Shown one piece after another: positions 12,224-22,341 of a stretch of DNA of 64,000 bases. The notes beneath the pieces were generated by a model that saw only the letters and a program-made list of their open reading frames with translations, had not been told where the DNA came from and ran no database searches. This stretch comes from Sabellastarte sp. h YS-2021 (lineage: Eukaryota > Annelida > Polychaeta > Sabellida > Sabellidae): contig OZ024927.1 of NCBI GenBank assembly GCA_964017235.1, positions 29,717,160 through 29,781,159 on the forward strand, given 5' to 3'. The translations under genes were made by a program, and so were the position numbers. Every line of letters begins with the position of its first letter. Positions within the stretch are counted from its first letter, which is position 1.

Positions 12224-12589
12224 TAGTGCTGGTATTGTTTATCGATATTGAAATATTTATCAATTCACGCTATATATGCTGATATCAGTAATGTAGGGTA
12301 TCGGAACATATTACTTAATCGATGCACCTCTGCTGTCTTCCATTAAAAAATCAAGTGCAAAATTTGAAAATTACATATCTTTTCATATCATTTTTGATAA
12401 TTACTATTTATCGCAAAAACAGAACTGCCATATTTGTTTACATTTTGGGATACTACTAAAACTTGCGAAAGAGTTTGGAAGGTCTGCCCAGGAAAACATC
12501 TCATGCCACGATATTTAATATTGATCGATATAGAATGTAAAAATATGATTTGATATCAATATACATATTTTTATTTGACACTAACACTA
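12224..12589. mobile_element. hAT-like non-autonomous element, 8-bp TSD
   Basis: The 8-mer 'accaagtc' flanks it exactly (12216-12223 and 12590-12597). The ends are imperfect inverted repeats ('tagtgctggta' left; right end reads 'tagtgttagtg' inward). Subterminal 'tatcgatattg', 'aatcgatgca' and 'gatcgatat' words match the style of hAT elements whose ends are rich in ATCGAT. There is no transposase frame. It sits inside a HINE-like repeat. The 8-bp duplication supports hAT; the superfamily is otherwise inferred. Confidence 0.8.
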
Positions 12590-12727
12590 ACCAAGTCCCA
12601 TCTTGTCACATTTTTATGAAGATCCAACCAGTAGTATATGCGGAATCCTGCTAATAACAAAGTAATGTTTAGGACTTTAATACCTCATTGGCAGAGGTAA
12701 AGAGAACGGTTAGTGAGTATGGGCCTG

Positions 12728-13984
12728 AAGGTCCTTTGCAGAGCAAAATAGAGATAAACTGCTTCTGCCTGGACTTTAATTCTGATTCAATCACAAAAAA
12801 AGCCTCAAAGAAAGGATGAAAGTCAAATAGAGTCAAAGCAAAAGTAATTCATTTCTATCTTAAACCCCACTTAATGTTTCATTCCATGTTTTTGGGTCTT
12901 CCTTGTTTTAAAATTATATTCTGAAGAATGTAATAGAGGACAATGTACTCCTGCAACATGTTCAAAGATGCATTGTTGATTGTGTATCTCTCCATTTTAT
13001 CATTTTTCATTCAAACTTGCCCTGTTATCTGGAAATCTTGGTTAAGTAGAATTGTTTTTCCTGTCAACAGAATGTGTGATTAAATTGGTCTCAACTGCAT
13101 TCCTATTTACGCAATTTATTAGTTATTTTGAACAATTTTCTAGCCTATAAGAAAGGCTGGCCAATATCATGCATTTCATTAGGTACCCAAGCCCCCACTC
13201 CAATGTGCCTGGATAAACCATATCTATGGCAACTTAAATCTATGAATATCCTTGCCCTGATTCCTTGTCATCAAGGCACTACCTCCTAAATCTTAAGAAA
13301 AGGAAACACCAACCTCAAAGTCCCAAATCCTGAACTCAATCAACCTTCTTTATCCACCATTATAGCATGATGATTACCATCACGCATATTTGTAAAACAC
13401 ACATTAATATTGTAATACCCTAATTCACAATGCTTACTGGATTATAATCATGTCTATAGATTCCTATCTTGACCAGCTGAGTTCAAGTTCAGAGGATATC
13501 TGGCTCCAGTATAAAATTTCTCTTAAAAATCTGCACCTCACCCCACGATCTGCCTTGCTAGCAATTACCCCATGAAACAGGCCAGCAACTAAAAGACAAT
13601 AATTACAGCACTTATTACTTCAGCAGGCTTCGCCTTTGTGACCCCATAAATCAATTTCCTATATTATTTTCTGGGGATGTTTTTTTATGCCAGCTCTTTT
13701 GGGAAAAGAAGAAACTACCTTTAAATGTAGCTTTTCTTACTTTGAGAAAATCAGTGATTTGAAATTTCGAGTAAATATGTTTTGCTAAAAGTATGAGCAT
13801 GTTTGTTTTATTGGTTTCTCAGTGACAGCAGTTAAGTTATAATTATTTCTAAAATTCTTTAAATAGTGGTAATTTCTTTTTGAAGTATATCTTTACACTT
13901 CTAAATGATATAATGATGGAACACCAGGGATCGTTGAAGGCTGATAATTCAATAACAGGACTTTAAGAATTCTTTGTTCAAAAG
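12728..13984. other. Non-coding, no recognised feature
   Basis: No gene, repeat or RNA is recognised. The part at 13140-13560 is less AT-rich than its surroundings and non-repetitive, without an assignable role. Confidence 0.4.
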
Positions 13985-14205
13985 GGGAACTGTGAGGGTA
14001 TTGTATTCATGTCCGTCTGTCTGTTTGTTTGTCTGTGTGCATCACTTGAAAACTTTACAATGGATAGGGGTGATACTTTCACACATGATGGGATCAACAT
14101 CTGACTTAGTCCTCCATACAGATGATCCAGAGTCAAAATTATTTTTGTGATTTTTCAGCAACAGTTGTCTGTAAAACTCAAAAACTATTCATTACATTGG
14201 GGTTA
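13985..14205 (+). mobile_element. HINE/pearl-like repeat fragment
   Basis: It contains the TTTG-rich start ('gtctgtctgtttgtttgtct'), then 'aaaactttacaatggatagg', 'gatgatccagagtcaaaatt' and 'aaaactattcattacattgg', in the order seen in clearer copies at 29.8, 46.2 and 57.2 kb. It is degraded and stops at the Tigger-like element starting at 14208. Confidence 0.5.
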
Positions 14206-14207
14206 TA

Positions 14208-14798
14208 CAGTAGACTCTCAATTATCCAAACCTCTTGGGAGACATCACTGAAGTTCGGATAATTGAGAGGTTTGGATAGTCGAGAGTGAGCTCTACATAC
14301 ATTAGCGGTAACACTAATGGTCGATAATAGAGTGATTTTGTCAATATTGCTTTTATCTACATAAACACGAAATAAAAGTTGCAAATACCTATGTTCTTCT
14401 GTTTTTATTAAATAATCCATAATATTAATCAACTAAAATACATCAATATGTGCTTCATATCACAAAATTTCATGAATGCCCTATATCCTTTGCCATAAAC
14501 CCTATTTAATAAAACAGTGCAACATCTGAGACCTAGCATTGAGAAAGGTCTCAGAATGAAAGGATTACTGTGTGTTATGAAAAACCAAAGGTGGCAGATC
14601 AAGGAAGTGTGTTAAATAGATGCATATGTAATGGCTCTCATGATTTCTTGCTAGGTAAATATGAAGATTTTATTAAAATCACCTATTATCGCCCATCGGA
14701 CTCAGTAGACAACAAAAACAAAATATGGGAGACACCAGAAAAGTTTGGTTAAGCCGGATTTTCGGAAAAACAGGGTTCGGATAAGCAAGATTGTACTG
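14208..14798. mobile_element. Tigger/pogo-like MITE, TA target site
   Basis: TA flanks both ends (14206-14207, 14799-14800). The left end 'cagtagactctcaattatcc' and the inverted right end 'cagtacaatcttgcttatcc' match at 14 of 20 positions and share the 'ttatccgaa' theme usual for pogo/Tigger ends. The left 80 bp fold on themselves ('aattatccaaacctc ... aggtttggatag'). At the right, 'ggattttcggaaaaacaggg' + 'ttcgg' is a subterminal repeat. The frames inside are not transposase-like. Confidence 0.85.
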
Positions 14799-15416
14799 TA
14801 TTTTCACATAAAATACAATGTGGGGTCTACCCATGGGTAGTTTGGTCCTCATTCAAGTTGATCTGAATCAAAAATCCAGAAGTTGTTGTTTTTCTTTACT
14901 ACTGCTTGTTTATATCTGAAATTGGGACAGTCATTTTAAAGGCCATTTTGTCTTTCCCTTCCGGTATCCAAGCGAGTGCTATACCCTTTAATTAGGTAAA
15001 ACTCAGTTGGCTAGAGGTAACTGTCAGGTTTGAATAGTTTCTTTTCCATTGGAATTTACTAAGCTAGTTAGAGTTCTTGGAAACACAGAAATATTTCATT
15101 ACTCCTTAGCTTTTCCACTCCATTGTCGATCCCAAACACTTCAGATAGCTACTGCCTTGTCTTTCCAATTCACCAATGCGTTTCTGCCTTACACCCCTTT
15201 CACACTACACTACACGTGGTACAACCTGCAATTACAGACATTGAGCAAAACGTCAGTCCTTCAATTTCTGTCTGATGCCTGTATTCGAATCTGAGATACA
15301 GTGGCCCGCCGTCCCATTCCTTGTGTATCCAATGGAAGTCTTAAAATGTTTAAAATTTCTACCTCTGGATTTGGAACTGTGAGTATGTGTAGATGAAGTT
15401 TTCATATGGTAACTGA

Positions 15417-15785
15417 TAGGGCAGGGTCAGTAGCATATTTTTCATTTCGGTATCCCGCCAGTGTAAAACCGTACCGATTCCGGGATACCGAAAGAAGAAA
15501 TTGTGTTCTAGTATATCCACAATCGAATATGCCCACCAACCGGAAGTAGGATTCGTGAAAAGAAAACATTGCAGTTCTGAAAGAAATCAGTATAAAGTGC
15601 TACAATATATAAAAATATGGGATAAAAATTTGTAATTTCTTCAGATTTGAGGTTTGTGTCTAATACTGTACGTTTTCTCACAATATTATACACTGACATT
15701 CGAAATACCGGCTGTAAAGTGTCGCCACGGTGGTGAAGTGAATTGGTCTCGATACTGGGATACCGGTGTTACCAACCCTGCCCTA
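15417..15785. mobile_element. hAT-like MITE, 8-bp TSD, with captured-looking core
   Basis: It is flanked by the exact 8-mer 'gtaactga' (15409-15416, 15786-15793). The ends are 'tagggcagggtcagta' and, inverted, 'tagggcagggttggta'. The interior on the minus strand (about 15705 down to 15465) is homologous to the + strand core of a different element at 31845-32045. Both can be read with 'TNLK(S/F)EEI' in frame. This element is inserted in the outer 15192-16789 element. Confidence 0.85.
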
Positions 15786-15871
15786 GTAACTGATGGGGTG
15801 GTCTGCGGTTTATATAAGTTTGTGACTTTGTCATATTTCAGTGTAACATGTGCGATGGCAACAAAAGGTAA

Positions 15872-16590
15872 TGCCCTTGTTCCACCAAAGGATTAAGCCC
15901 CGATCCTGTCGGCGACCCTTAATCGTGGGTAGTCTTGGAAAAAATGGAAAAAAAATTGACCAATGGGGTGGAAGACAGAATCGGTATGAAGGTCTGGGAT
16001 TAACTACAGATCGGCCTCAGGACACCCCAGGAGGCCCCAGACAGTCCCTAACTGGTCTGGGACTAAGAACCGACTAAGCCATTTTTGTGGTCGGTTTGAA
16101 CCACGATCCTGTCGTAGACAAACCGACTGGGTCCCAGGACGCCTCAGGCCTCCTGGGACTAAGAGCCGACTAACCCAGGATTAAGTCCCGACCCCACAAG
16201 GTGTCCTGAGGCGTCCCCAGGCGTCCCCAGACCGAGATAGCCGATTTTTGTTTTGCAATGGGACTAAGGGTCGCAGGAGGCCTGGGACTAAGAATAGAGG
16301 GTCTGGGACTAAGGGTCGGCGACTAAGGGTCGCAGGCGGCCTGGGACCACATAGGACTGTGTAAATTTGATCTGAGGAGGCCTGAGGACGCCTGGGACTG
16401 GACATTTTGTTTATGGCGGGAAAAAATAATCGGTTGGGGTCGTGTGAAATATCAAACATGTTTGATTTCTCACACGGCCCCAACCGACCACAACCGACCC
16501 TTACAGAAGGTCTGGGACTAAGCAAATATTTCAAACCGACCCTCAAAAACCCTTAATCGGGAGCCTTAGTCGTGTGGTGGAACACCCACA
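15872..16590 (+). mobile_element. GC-rich PIF/Harbinger-like MITE, copy 1
   Basis: Ends are 'tgcccttgttccacca' and, inverted, 'tgtgggtgttccacca', flanked by TAA (15869-15871, 16591-16593). It is far more GC-rich than its surroundings and is packed with iterations of 'cgacccttagtccc', 'cctcaggacgcctgggact' and their complements. A palindrome ('atcaaacatg' + 'tttgat') lies at about 16451-16467. The open frames at 15850-16077 and 16181-16546 follow these repeats and have no protein-family features. The inverted copy at 19970-20693 is closely similar over its length. Confidence 0.9.
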
Positions 16591-16792
16591 TAAGTGGAGG
16601 TAAATGTAGGTTGTCTGTTGGTGACTCACGTTTATACTACTCTCGTCCTACTACTGCCACCCTACAGTCATTTACGATTACACATTGTGTCCAATCAGTG
16701 GTCATGCGTGTCAAACCTTATGGATATACCAAATCTCGTGAGTAAAACTTCTAACCGCGCTGTATACTGCCTGTAGTGTGAAAGGGGTATTA

Positions 16793-19329
16793 ACAAAGGA
16801 AACATTGCTTCTATTGTCAGACGGCAGTTCATATTTCAGTTCTCTGTACTTGTAAATAGATTTGTAGAGCTGACAAGACATAGATTATCTGCCAATAACT
16901 GAAAAGCACCGTCCAATTAGTCAATGGACACGTCAATTACACCCAGTCATATTGGCTTACTTGTCTGGTTTACAGTGCTGCAGAGATGGTTCTTTGAGAT
17001 ATCACATATCAGACAAAAAAGTCTTTGGGCAAAGTCAATTGTGCTCTTTGAATAGACACTTAAATTTAAGGGATACACTGTATTAGAAGCAGCAACAATG
17101 GATTTCAGCTTTGCAACAAATTTGAAAATACAACAAATTAGTTGCATAATTATAACCCCAAACCCTTCACAAATTCAAACATTATTGTTATGAAGGTTTG
17201 CAAAGCCTGAAATTATAAAATTATAAAACAAAAGATATTTAAATATTTATAGCTTAATATATTAAATATCTAATTGTGTGTGAGAAAAACACCCAAAACA
17301 AGCCATTCTCGTATTCTTGTCATTGAAGTACCAGTCCATAAAATTCCTGATGTTGGCATCACTGTCACATGTTTTTAAGTAAGTGTTTTATGTCTCACTA
17401 AGTACATGTGGAAGGCAGCTCTTAACATAAAAACTGTCATGTTCACAGCTAAATACTGTGCAAATTCCAAATTTTCAGCAAAGTAGAGAACTCTAATGAA
17501 AGAAAATATAATACTGAAACTCCATATATATATTCTTAATTTAATTAACTTGAGCACAGCTAACAGACAACTGATAGTGATAAAAAAGTCTAATTAATGC
17601 AGTAGAGAGGTGAAATTTCAGTTTTGGTGATATTTTGATCTTTACTGTGTATTTATTAACCCCTGCCCCACATTACCAAATGGCATTCCTGAACAATTGT
17701 GGAATGAAAAATATGGGTTTGTGGACCCTTGTGCAGATATGTTTACTATGTTCATGACAATTGTCTGCATTTACTGTGGTTCAGGAGATACTTGACCACT
17801 GCATCGATTGTTCATACACATTGTTTGTACACATCATTTCTGGGAGGACATCGGCAGAGTCACCATATCAGTTGTTTACTTTGGCGTTCTTACATTATTT
17901 TGGAAAAGTGCGGTACATTCACAAGTTGACCTTTATCATCCTTTGTCATTGTAAGGTGTTCTTTATGTCAATTCTGTTGTCTTTTACAAATAATTTAATA
18001 GCCTATTAAATGCTAAGTTGCTGCTGATTATTACTGACCGTCATTGGATCACTGTGATAGCAGTTTCTATGTCATTATTTACCATCACAGATTGGGGATG
18101 CTCTCCTTGCCTTCAGGAAATGTTCTTTAGTGTTTGGGATGGTGTTATGATTGGTCTATTGGAAGAGAGGAGTCAGAAGCAGAATGGCCAGGTATGACCA
18201 GCAACTAAAATATCGTATTGGGAAAATTTTTGATAGTGGACCAGCCCCTTAAAGATGACACTAAGAACTCTTACCATAAAGCTACCTGGGGACATAGAAT
18301 TCTTGTGGATGTGTAACACTGATTGATTCGTCAGCCTAACAAAGTTCTGAGGGAAATATGTCTTTTTCACAATCTTCAAAATTAAGTTTAAACTTAATGT
18401 CAAGTGAGTCGGTATTACTTTCTTTATATTATACTTTTTTCTTTACAAAATTATGGAAAAAATAAGTTTAAATACTTATTAACTGTAAAACATATATAGA
18501 ATATTATTATACAGTTGCAGCCATAAGGTTGAAACTCAAAGTACCAGAAAATATTTCTAATTAATCAAAATTTCCAAATAGCAGGTTAAACTTCAATGAA
18601 AATGGCCATAAAGAATAGAATATTTAGGCTCACTTAAGAGTGACAGTCTACTTCTAACCCACTAAATGGGTTTCTAATAAGGTATTTCACAGCATTAAAG
18701 TTTCTGCTTCTGGTACACTAAGAAAGTAATAAGTTGACATTCTTAAAACTATAAAACCTATCACATGTGGCAAGTCTAATTGCATATTACATGATTCTTC
18801 TGTTATCTGAATTTCTATACTTGATGGCAGCAAAAACAAGTATATCTGATTAATTTTTAACAGATAATGGAATTAAGTTTTACCAGAAAAGACTCTAAGA
18901 TAACACAAGTGTGTGACATAATTTGTTATGGTAATAAAGAGGAAGTGACACTTTCAGAAAAAAAACCTGTAATGTACTAATGCTTTTACTGGTGTTACAT
19001 ATAAGGCTTCAGAAGAAAAGATACCAGATATTTGCTGTTGTTAGGTAATGATTCAAGCCAGAATTCTTCATAAACAACTGGTACAGTGAGTAGATGTTAC
19101 AGGAAAAACTGGAGTTTGATGAAAAGTTGACAATTTGTGGTTTAACAGACTTCTCACCCAATGCAGATGTACTTCACTGGGTTTACAATATATTTATTTA
19201 CTTTATAACTATAGATTTGACATTAAGTTTTGAAAATCTACACCTTTTCATCACTCATTTATATATTAGGATGCCATACTGACTGCAAGTAATACTCACT
19301 GTCCTTTTTCCAACACACTTGTTTCTGCC
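16793..19329. other. Non-coding, no recognised feature
   Basis: AT-rich and without a gene I can support. The frames at 17729-18009 and 18173-18403 are short and motif-free. Confidence 0.45.
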
Positions 19330-19445
19330 TTCTGAGGTTGTTGGTTTGAATCCACTCTAAGTTAACTAGTAGGCAAACCAGGTAATGCTTGCTGATGCCT
19401 GCTGGTTCTTATCTAATCTATTCTAATCTATTGCTTTGCAGGTGC
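19330..19445 (+). mobile_element. Possible tRNA-SINE relic
   Basis: 'ggttgttggtttgaatccact' holds a B-box-like 'ggtttgaatcc', followed by a short repeat 'atctaatctattctaatcta' that could be a decayed tail. No A box is clear, and it does not match the three SINE families elsewhere in the window. Confidence 0.3.
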
Positions 19446-19969
19446 AATCTTCGGGATATATACCGGATATGGATCAGTTTATTCCATCCAATTTTTTGGT
19501 ACAGATCTCTTTTCTAAATTGAGGATGGATTCTAAGATTGCAGAAAATGTTTGACCTTTTATAACTTAACAGTAGCAATCTATCTTATATTTGTGACATC
19601 TTTTGTTAAACTTAAACCAATTGCTCAATAAGTTGAGCCCTTTTTCATGTTCGATAGCTACTTGTAATTATACTAAACTTTCAGAACATTGACAGGTGCG
19701 GCATTTGAGTGAGGAAAGTAAGTTGAAAACTAAAATGTATTCAACAGCCGCTCACAATTCACATATCAGAATTCACATATCACATTCTTATCACATTTAA
19801 TTAAAGTAATTTTTAGCATTTAATTTTTTTGAAAAAAATTCTTTAAAAATTGTACATGATTCAGCTGAATAATGGAAGAGGAAAACTTCTACACATTGGA
19901 TTGGAATATTAATTCTACTTAGTGTATAACTGTTGCCGATCAGTATGCACTGGTTTTGTCCACCACTAA

Positions 19970-20693
19970 TGTGGGTGTTCCACCACATGACTAAGGCTCC
20001 CGATTAAGGGTTTTTGAGGGTTGGTTTCAAAAATTTGCTTAGTCCCAGGCGTCCTGTAAGGGTCGGTTGTGGTCGGTTGAGGCCGTGTGAAAAATCAAAC
20101 ATGTTTGATATTTCTCCTGACCCCAACCGATTATTTTTTCCCGCCATAAACAAAATGTCCAGTCCCAGGCTTCCTCAGGCCTCCTCAGACCAAATTTACA
20201 CAGTCCTATGTTGTCCCAGGCTGCCTGCGACCCTTAGTCCCCGAACCCTTAGTCCCCGACCCTTATAGTACCTTAGTCCCAGGCCTCCTGCGACCCTTAG
20301 TCCCATTGCAAAACAAGAATCGGCTATCTCGGTCTGGGGACGCCTGGGGACGCCTCAGGACACCTTGTGGGGTCGGGACTTAATCGTGGGATAGTCGGGG
20401 CTTAGTCCCAGAAGGCCTGAGGCGTCCTGGGACCCAGTCAGTTTGTCTACGACAGGATCGTGGTTCAAACCGACCAGAAAAATGGCTTAGTCGGTTCTTA
20501 GTCCCAGACCAGTTAGGGACTGTCTGGGGCCGCCTGAGGCGTCCTGAGGCTTCCTGAGGACGATCTGTACTTAATTCCTGACTTTGAAACCGATCCAGTT
20601 TTCCCGCCCATTTTTGTTTTTTTTTCACCGACTGTCCACGATTAAGGGTCGCCGACAGGATCGGGGTTTAAATCCTTTGGTGGAACAAGGGCA
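19970..20693 (-). mobile_element. GC-rich PIF/Harbinger-like MITE, copy 2 (inverted)
   Basis: It starts 'tgtgggtgttccacca' and ends 'tggtggaacaagggca', with TAA on both sides (19967-19969, 20694-20696). It is the same element as 15872-16590 in opposite orientation, 724 bp against 719 bp, with the same internal GC-rich iterations and the central 'atcaaacatg' + 'tttgat' palindrome (about 20094-20110). The close similarity implies fairly recent movement. The frames at 20014-20268 and 20380-20628 are products of the repeats. Confidence 0.9.
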
Positions 20694-20696
20694 TAA

Positions 20697-21368
20697 AACT
20701 CAATAAATATCAATAAAATATCAACTAAAGTTAAGATAACGAAGCAAAAAAATACTTATTTTGTGACTATATTTCTCTGTCCCAACAAGACTACCTGGTA
20801 CCTATTTCCAGTATTTCAGACTGTATTAGCTGGCATTGGAGAAATATATCAATTGTAAATTGTATCAAATTGCCATAATTTGCAGACTAACTTTGCTATA
20901 AAATACAGGCAAAAAGGATGAACATTATCTGTTGATAGATATTGTATAATATTAGCCTGAGGGAGGTCCTGTTATAGATAAAACACAAACAGATTAGTAT
21001 GTGCCAGATCTTGTAAATGATTCTGGCATGGATATATCAAACAAATGTTTCAAATAACAAAGACAGACTGAGCTGACAAAAAAAAATCAGCCAAAACAAA
21101 TTGTGATACAGAGAGTGTAGGGGAAAAATTTAAAAAAATGTATACTCCATATTAGACCCAAAGCTCATGCTGTAATTCATCTTTTATGCTCAGTAATTTC
21201 TTTTGACTTTCATACTTTTTTAGCTGCAAACATTGACTTCTGATAATAGGACAAAACATTAATATCTTTCAACTGATAAGAATTATCTCAGGTTGAATTG
21301 TATGAATTGATAAACCATTTCACAGATGAAGAACTGATTGTATTAAATTGTTATATCAACATTCCTTA
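20697..21368. other. Non-coding, no recognised feature
   Basis: Nothing supportable in this stretch. Confidence 0.45.
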
Positions 21369-21488
21369 TTTTCTTACAATTTAACACCTAGGTCACAATT
21401 TTCTTACAATTTAATGCCTAGGTCACAATTTTCTTACAATTTAATATCTAGGTCACAATTTTCTTACGACTTAATGCCTAGGTCACAC
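21369..21488. repeat. 30-bp minisatellite, 4 units
   Basis: Four near-identical 30-bp units, each 'ttttcttacaatttaa' + '(tg/ca/ta)(c/t)ctaggtcacaa'. Because 30 is a multiple of 3, a frame stays open across it with a 10-residue 'SYNL.PRSQF' repeat, but there is no other sign of coding. The last part of each unit equals the terminus of the TIR element that starts at 21475. Confidence 0.9.
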
Positions 21489-21835
21489 CTTTACGTGCTG
21501 GGGTCAGGAGGTACAAAAGAATGGGCACGTGACCTTTTGGTTGTGGATTGTTGTGATACAATCTGCTTTGTGTCTTGGTAGGATACATTTAGCATGATTC
21601 AGTGGGATTCACATTTGGGTAAGACACGTTCCATGCAACATGGAGCACTCATGAACTTAACTGAAATGTATGTATGCTGGAGGAGACAAAGAGGGGATGG
21701 CTACATGGGGATTTATGGGGTGGCTTGTGTACATCCAAGATACAAGGTCTGTTTTAGGGGCCATACAGATGAGTTTGTCAGCAGGATATCAAATTCATAC
21801 AGACAGGACCATTAGTACTGACATGACCTAAGCAT
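21475..21835 (+). mobile_element. TIR element 'TGCCTAGGTCACAC', copy 1
   Basis: The left end is 'tgcctaggtcacac' and the right end has the diverged inverse 'acatgacctaagcatg'. The interior is collinear with 32195-32536, sharing 'tgctggggtca', 'acaatctgctt'/'acagtctgctt', 'cttggta.gat', and 'agatacaaggtct'/'agatataaggtct'. No transposase is encoded; the frames at 21348-21581 and 21594-21815 are chance or repeat-driven. The superfamily is unknown. Confidence 0.7.
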
Positions 21836-22249
21836 GTAATACAAAAAATGTCCCAGTACTATTAAAATTGAAAAACAAATTATAAAAATTTTACAGCTGA
21901 ACTTGTAAGTTACGGATCCTTTTTCAACTACTAATTTATTCTGATACAACATCATGAGGAATATTAGTATCTGTGTATGAGCCTTATGTAAGGCTAAAAA
22001 ACACACAGGGGGTAAACATAACATACCAGTACAAGAGATGCAATACTTTAGATGAACTTTCTCACAAATCAAAGCTGTCACAGAAACCAACAAACAAGTG
22101 TCACAACAAGTTGCAGAAAAAAAGTACCACCCAGAAACAATTTGAAATACAGCTAGAATTAGACACATGCAATTCACCACAACATGTGATATTTGTTCTT
22201 GTTTCACCCCCTGAGAATTAAGCAATAAGACCAAGTCAAGACAAAGACA

Positions 22250-22341
22250 CTCCATTTGCCACTTTTGGGAGTCAAACCCACAGAGTTGACAGCCTATAAC
22301 TTGATGCCAAACTTGTTAACTAGGCCACCAAGGACCTCATT
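22250..22341 (-). mobile_element. tRNA-derived SINE, family A, 3'-truncated
   Basis: Read on the minus strand it gives 'gaggtccttggtggcctag' (A box), 'caagtttggcatcaagttat', then 'gtgggtttgactcccaaaag' (B box), matching the + strand copies at 8.5, 42.2 and 46.8 kb. The tail domain is missing. The 147-codon minus-strand frame at 21812-22255 begins at its edge; it is hydrophobic, has no family motif and is not called as a gene. Confidence 0.75.

Larger units (their letters stand above)
11125..12712 (-). mobile_element. HINE/pearl-like repeat, interrupted by two elements
   Basis: The left edge 'caccgagagtgcagatctct' + 'gccaagg' is the reverse complement of the right-hand terminus seen at 37.7 and 57.4 kb ('ggcagaggtctg.g.tctc'). 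The right edge 'cattggcagaggtaaa' is the reverse complement of the other terminus ('ttacttctgccaagg'). Between them the family core shows through in 'ctggatctttttgtatccag', 'gatccagatcagtctcaaaa' and 'ttaattgga'. The core is split by a TIR element (11175-12133) and a hAT-like element (12224-12589). Helentron-associated/pearl repeats of marine invertebrates have this layout; the class name is inference. Confidence 0.65.
10764..12727. mobile_element. Possible outer TIR element carrying nested repeats
   Basis: The left end 'agggtctgtactcacaaac' (10763-10781) and the right end 'gttagtgagtatgggcct' (about 12709-12726) are imperfect inverted copies, sharing 'tactcac(a/t)aac'. Just inside the left end are repeats of 'attcttagaataag' and 'ttctaagtataag', which is usual for this MITE type. 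If correct, the HINE-like repeat at 11125-12712 inserted into this element. The match is short, so this is tentative. Confidence 0.4.
15192..16789. mobile_element. PIF/Harbinger-like outer element hosting two others
   Basis: The left end 'cacccctttcacactacac' and the inverted right end 'tacccctttcacactacag' match at 17 of 19 positions. TTA stands on both outer sides (15189-15191, 16790-16792), and a 3-bp TTA/TAA duplication is characteristic of PIF/Harbinger. Removing the two inserted elements and their duplications leaves ~500 bp of own sequence without a transposase. The order of events is clear: this element is the oldest of the three. Confidence 0.8.

Noticed and set aside
16181..16546. 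Pro/Arg-rich 121-codon frame as a gene
   Set aside because: Lies entirely inside a GC-rich MITE; the frame results from iterated 'cgacccttagtccc' words and is not stop-free by selection, as the inverted copy at 20 kb breaks it differently.
21348..21581. 10-residue repeat protein ('SYNLMPRSQF')
   Set aside because: Produced by a 30-bp minisatellite; no coding signal outside the repeat.
21812..22255. 147-codon minus-strand open frame as a membrane protein gene
   Set aside because: Hydrophobic because of AT-rich composition, starts at the edge of a SINE, has no family motif, and an equally plausible chance frame lies on the other strand.
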